In this document: positions 5,101-7,782 of the stretch, piece after piece
Layout of the letters: every line of letters starts with the position of its first letter
Numbering within the stretch: position 1 is the stretch's first letter
Origin: an uncultured Lachnospiraceae bacterium
GTDB taxonomy: Bacteria > Bacillota_A > Clostridia > Lachnospirales > Lachnospiraceae
Reading direction: 5' to 3'
Length of the DNA: 7,782 bases
Assembly: GCA_947175285.1 (NCBI GenBank)
Contig: CAMWMM010000224.1
Coordinates: forward strand, 1-7,782
Notes under the pieces: generated by a model
What the model saw: only the letters and a program-made list of their open reading frames with translations
The model's database searches: none
What the model was told of the DNA's origin: nothing
Made by a program: the position numbers and the translations under genes

Positions 5101-6903
5101 ATGGCGGAGTCTATGAAAGGATGGAAGCGCTCTCACCGCTGTGCAGAACTTTCCCTTGCGAATGCGGGTGAGGAAGTGACCGTCATGGGATGGGTACAGA
5201 AGCAGAGAAATAAAGGCGGTATTATTTTTGTTGATTTAAGAGACCGTTCCGGTATTTTACAGATTATTTTTGAAGAGAGTGACTGCGGCGCGGAAAGTTT
5301 TGCGAAAGCGGAAAAGATGCGAAGCGAGTTTGTTATTGCGGTAGTAGGAAAGGTAGAGAAGCGTTCCGGCGCTGTCAATGAAAATCTGGCAACCGGCGAA
5401 ATCGAAATCCGTGCAAAGCAGGTTCGTATTTTATCGGAAGCGGAAACACCGCCGTTCCCGGTAGAGCCGGATTCTAAAACGAAAGAGGAAATTCGTTTAA
5501 AATACCGCTATCTGGATTTGAGAAGACCTGATTTACAGCAGAAAATGATGTTACGAAGCAAAATTGTTTCCGAAATGAGAGACTTTATGTCCAAGGAGGG
5601 ATTCCTTGAAATAGAGACGCCTATTTTGTGTAAATCAACACCGGAGGGCGCAAGAGATTACCTCGTACCGAGCCGTGTGCATCCGGGACATTTTTACGCG
5701 CTGCCGCAGTCGCCGCAGTTGTATAAACAGCTTTTGATGTGCTCCGGTTACGACCGCTATTTCCAGATTGCAAAGTGTTTCCGTGACGAGGATTTACGTG
5801 CGGACAGGCAACCGGAATTTACACAGGCGGATATGGAGCTGTCTTTTGTAGATGTAGATGATGTCATTGAAGTTAATGAGAGACTGATTCAGCATGTCTG
5901 CAAGGAAGCAATCGGCTTGGATGTGCCGCTGCCGATTCCGAGAATGACATGGAAAGAAGCGATGGAACGATATGGAAGCGACAAACCGGATACCCGTTTT
6001 GGTATGGAACTTGTCAACGTATCGGATGTTGTTGCAGGCTGCGGTTTCGGTGTATTTACTTCCGCATTGGAAAACGGCGGCTCTGTCAGAGGACTGAATG
6101 TAAAAGGGCAGGCGGCAATGCCACGTAAAAAGATTGATGCACTTGTAGATTTTGCAAAAGGCTATGGTGCTAAAGGTCTTGCTTATTTGTGCATTCAGGA
6201 GGACGGTACCTATAAATCTTCTTTTGCCAAATTTATGACAGAGGAAGAACTGGATAAACTGGCGCAGGCAATGGGCGGCGAAAAAGGTGATTTGCTTTTG
6301 TTTGCGGCTGATAAGAATGCAATTGTATACAGTGTGCTTGGAGCACTGAGAGTAGAACTTGGAAAACAGCTCGAATTAATTGACGAATCGAAATTCAACT
6401 TCCTATGGGTAGTGGAATTCCCGCTTTTGGAGTGGAGCGAGGAAGAAAACCGGTTTATGGCTATGCACCATCCTTTCACGATGCCGATGGAGGAGGACTG
6501 GCAGTATATTGATTCCGACCCGGGACGCGTCCGTGCGAAAGCATATGATATCGTATTAAACGGTGTAGAGCTTGGCGGAGGTTCCGTGAGAATCCACCAG
6601 AATGATATTCAGGAAAAAATGTTTGAAGTGCTTGGCTTCACAAAGGAGCAGGCATGGGAGCAGTTTGGATTTTTACTGAATGCTTTCCAGTATGGCGTTC
6701 CGCCTCACGCCGGACTTGCGTACGGTCTTGACCGTTTCGTGATGTTACTCGTTCATGCGGATAATATCCGTGAAGTAATTGCTTTCCCGAAGATAAAGGA
6801 TGCTTCCTGTCTGATGACACAGGCGCCGGGAGGTGTGGATGAAAAGCAGTTAGAGGAATTGCAGATAGCGATTGTGAAAAAAGAAGAGACAGAGCAGGCT
6901 TAA
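5101..6903 (+). CDS. aspS: Aspartyl-tRNA synthetase (AspRS), bacterial type
   Basis: Attaches aspartate to tRNA-Asp in the cytoplasm. At 600 residues it has the usual bacterial length. AGGAGG at 5087-5092 lies eight bases before the ATG. The N-terminal anticodon-binding OB fold (about 1-110) contains GWVQKQRNKGGIIFVDLRDR. Motif 1 lies near 150-180. The amino-acid-binding QSPQLYKQLLM segment (203-213) leads into motif 2, FQIAKCFRDEDLRADRQPEFTQ, with Arg228. A bacterial GAD insertion domain spans about 290-425. Motif 3, GLAYGLDRF with Arg545, sits near the end. The OB-fold loop reads N-K where many bacterial AspRS have D-H or D-L. That loop influences discrimination between tRNA-Asp and tRNA-Asn, but specificity cannot be settled from this window. 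It is second in the hisS operon, with no terminator before the next gene. Confidence 0.97.
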   Translation: MAESMKGWKRSHRCAELSLANAGEEVTVMGWVQKQRNKGGIIFVDLRDRSGILQIIFEESDCGAESFAKAEKMRSEFVIAVVGKVEKRSGAVNENLATGEIEIRAKQVRILSEAETPPFPVEPDSKTKEEIRLKYRYLDLRRPDLQQKMMLRSKIVSEMRDFMSKEGFLEIETPILCKSTPEGARDYLVPSRVHPGHFYALPQSPQLYKQLLMCSGYDRYFQIAKCFRDEDLRADRQPEFTQADMELSFVDVDDVIEVNERLIQHVCKEAIGLDVPLPIPRMTWKEAMERYGSDKPDTRFGMELVNVSDVVAGCGFGVFTSALENGGSVRGLNVKGQAAMPRKKIDALVDFAKGYGAKGLAYLCIQEDGTYKSSFAKFMTEEELDKLAQAMGGEKGDLLLFAADKNAIVYSVLGALRVELGKQLELIDESKFNFLWVVEFPLLEWSEEENRFMAMHHPFTMPMEEDWQYIDSDPGRVRAKAYDIVLNGVELGGGSVRIHQNDIQEKMFEVLGFTKEQAWEQFGFLLNAFQYGVPPHAGLAYGLDRFVMLLVHADNIREVIAFPKIKDASCLMTQAPGGVDEKQLEELQIAIVKKEETEQA

Positions 6904-6944
6904 ATAAACAGGCGCAATAAATAAGAGAAAGGTAGGAGACTTAT

Positions 6945-7181
6945 ATGGGATTTCAGAATCCGACAGCTATTTTTCAGATGATGAATTTGTGGAATAAATT
7001 TAAGCAGAACCATCCTAAATTCCCCAAATTTATGACGGCAGTATATCAAAACGGAATAAAAGAGGGAAGCATTATTGAAATCAATGTGACAACGGCAGAT
7101 GGGCAGAGCTTAAATTCTAATTTAAAAATCACTGCGTCGGATATGGAACTGATTGAGCAGTTAAAAGAGCTTGCTTTGTAA
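6945..7181 (+). CDS. Small conserved-looking protein of unknown function (78 aa)
   Basis: I recognise no named family. The ATG at 6945 has AGGAG at 6934-6938, six bases away. The protein starts with a probable amphipathic helix carrying MMNLWNKFKQNHPKFPKFM (about 12-30). A strand-like, polar middle follows (SIIEINVTTADGQSLNSNLKIT, about 42-63), and an acidic helix (DMELIEQLKELAL) ends it. There is no signal peptide or membrane span. Base composition and codon use match aspS. It follows aspS by 41 bases with no terminator, so it is probably translated from the hisS-aspS transcript. My impression that similar small proteins occur in Lachnospiraceae comes from memory and is unverified. Its stop codon lies inside the BirA operator of bioY. 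Confidence 0.8.
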   Translation: MGFQNPTAIFQMMNLWNKFKQNHPKFPKFMTAVYQNGIKEGSIIEINVTTADGQSLNSNLKITASDMELIEQLKELAL

Positions 7182-7206
7182 ACCTAAAAATGAAATAGGT
7201 TGACAA
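7176..7206. promoter_or_regulatory. BirA (biotin repressor) operator upstream of bioY
   Basis: TTGTAAACC (7176-7184) and GGTTGACAA (7198-7206) are inverted half-sites 13 bases apart. The symmetry continues as TA next to each half-site, leaving one mismatch in 11 pairs. The left half is identical to the well-known BirA half-site TTGTAAACC of the E. coli bio operator. The biotinyl-AMP-bound BirA dimer would block the promoter, since the right half overlaps the -35 box at 7200-7205. That mismatch is exactly the base that makes the -35 a perfect TTGACA. The left half overlaps the stop codon of the 78-residue gene. The BirA gene itself is not in the window. Confidence 0.85.
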
Positions 7207-7228
7207 ATAAAAAAACTCCTTTTATACT
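7200..7228 (+). promoter_or_regulatory. Sigma-A-type promoter of bioY
   Basis: Perfect TTGACA (7200-7205), a 17-base spacer and TATACT (7223-7228). The expected start is near 7235, giving a leader of about 43 bases before the bioY ATG at 7278. Confidence 0.88.
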
Positions 7229-7274
7229 ATAGACATCCAATGTGATAATCTGAATATAGTAAAGAGGGGTTTTT
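7211..7274 (+). terminator. Hairpin overlapping bioY promoter and Shine-Dalgarno; likely terminator or SD mask for read-through RNA
   Basis: Left arm 7211-7231 pairs with right arm 7255-7274 over 20 base pairs, with one bulged A (7224) and two G-U pairs. The base of the stem is AAAAACTCC against GGGG-TTTTT, the usual A-tract/T-tract form of an intrinsic terminator. The top is ACTATA/TATAGT, and the 23-base loop has a small ACAT/ATGT stem. The left arm overlaps the -10 box. The right arm contains the bioY ribosome site GAGGGG. Only RNA coming from upstream can contain both arms. Confidence 0.6.
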
Positions 7275-7277
7275 ATC

Positions 7278-7782
7278 ATGAGTACTACTATGGAAAAAAC
7301 AAAAGAAATTGTCTGCGCGGGAATGTTTACGGCAGTTTTGGCTATTCTTTCGCAGCTCGCCATCCCAATGCCGACAGGTGTGCCGATTACGTTACAGACT
7401 TTTGCGGTGGCGCTGACCGGTGTGGTGTTGTCATGGAAGTTAGGACTTGCAAGTACAATCATCTATATTTTTTTAGGCACGGTCGGGGTTCCGGTATTTT
7501 CTGAATTTTCCGGAGGTCTGCATGTCCTTGTAGGTTATACGGGCGGATTTATCTGGGGATTTTTGATACTGGTTTACTTAAGCGGTATCGGTATTCTCAT
7601 GAAAAACAAAGTATTCGGCATTTTACTTGGCATAGCGGGTCTGGCGATTTGTCATCTGATTGGCGTTTTACAGTTTATGGTGGTTGCAGGTATGAGCTTT
7701 GCGGAATCTTTTCTGTTGGCGTCTGCGCCGTATCTGATAAAAGATGTGATTTCCGTTATCCTTGCTTTTATTGTAGGAGCAC
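7278..7782 (+). CDS. bioY: BioY, biotin-binding S component of an ECF transporter (3' end outside window)
   Basis: Membrane protein that captures biotin and works with the shared energising module of energy-coupling-factor transporters (EcfA, EcfA', EcfT), not seen here. It starts at the ATG at 7278, with GAGGGG at 7264-7269 eight bases ahead. The frame is open to the window end, giving 168 codons of the usual roughly 180-190, so only the last residues are missing. BioY features are VPITLQTFAVALTG (35-48), YIFLGTVGVPVFSEFSGG (63-80) and VGYTGGFIWGF (85-95), with about five membrane segments visible. A BirA operator and a consensus-like promoter directly upstream support biotin-repressed expression. 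Family assignment is secure from motifs and regulation together. Confidence 0.95.
   Translation, partial: MSTTMEKTKEIVCAGMFTAVLAILSQLAIPMPTGVPITLQTFAVALTGVVLSWKLGLASTIIYIFLGTVGVPVFSEFSGGLHVLVGYTGGFIWGFLILVYLSGIGILMKNKVFGILLGIAGLAICHLIGVLQFMVVAGMSFAESFLLASAPYLIKDVISVILAFIVGA

Noticed and set aside
7184..7462. Minus-strand open frame opposite the start of bioY
   Set aside because: It is the antisense shadow of bioY and its control region, with no ribosome site or family features.
1..7782. CRISPR array, tRNA or rRNA gene, insertion sequence
   Set aside because: No regularly spaced repeats, cloverleaf-like segments or transposase motifs were seen on either strand.

Overview
The window looks like chromosomal DNA of a low-to-moderate-GC Firmicute, most likely class Clostridia and probably Lachnospiraceae-like. 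The basis is strong AGGAGG-type ribosome binding sites, sigma-A-type promoters, Rho-independent terminators, a hisS-aspS pair followed by a small conserved-looking gene, and a BirA-type operator in front of bioY. The family-level placement is an inference from gene style, not a database match.

Left part (1-2696): the window opens inside a Gfo/Idh/MocA-type oxidoreductase whose 5' end is missing. After a short gap, an extended -10 promoter drives a two-gene unit. The first gene encodes a YiiX-like permuted papain-fold (NlpC/P60-type) protein whose real start is 951, not the ATG at 918. The second encodes an eight-segment membrane protein with a distant, uncertain resemblance to the YhhN (lysoplasmalogenase) family. 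A clear terminator closes the unit at 2654-2696.

Middle (2697-3830): this is a decayed and rearranged zone with no large intact gene. On the minus strand lie three separate blocks of a MATE multidrug efflux pump, with its internal parts deleted. Directly abutting its truncated 5' end, on the plus strand, is the last part of an AraC-family regulator. This is what a single deletion would leave if it removed both 5' ends and the shared promoter region of a divergent MATE/araC pair. Next comes a self-contained AT-rich unit: a near-consensus promoter, a 55-codon gene of unknown function (about 30% GC) and a terminator. A 12-bp repeat (GCTTTACACCTT) recurs at both of its ends. An 8-codon micro-ORF with a good ribosome binding site lies between this unit and the hisS promoter.

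Right part (3766-7782): a consensus-like promoter starts a translation operon: hisS (histidyl-tRNA synthetase of the LRYDLT type with a short C-terminal domain), aspS (bacterial-type aspartyl-tRNA synthetase) and a 78-residue protein of unknown function. Then comes bioY, the biotin-binding S component of an ECF transporter, cut by the window end. Its control region is compact. A BirA operator overlaps both the stop codon of the 78-residue gene and the bioY -35 box. A 20-bp imperfect hairpin has its left arm in the promoter and its right arm over the bioY Shine-Dalgarno. Read-through RNA from the upstream operon would therefore fold into a terminator or SD-masking hairpin, while RNA started at the bioY promoter would lack the left arm.
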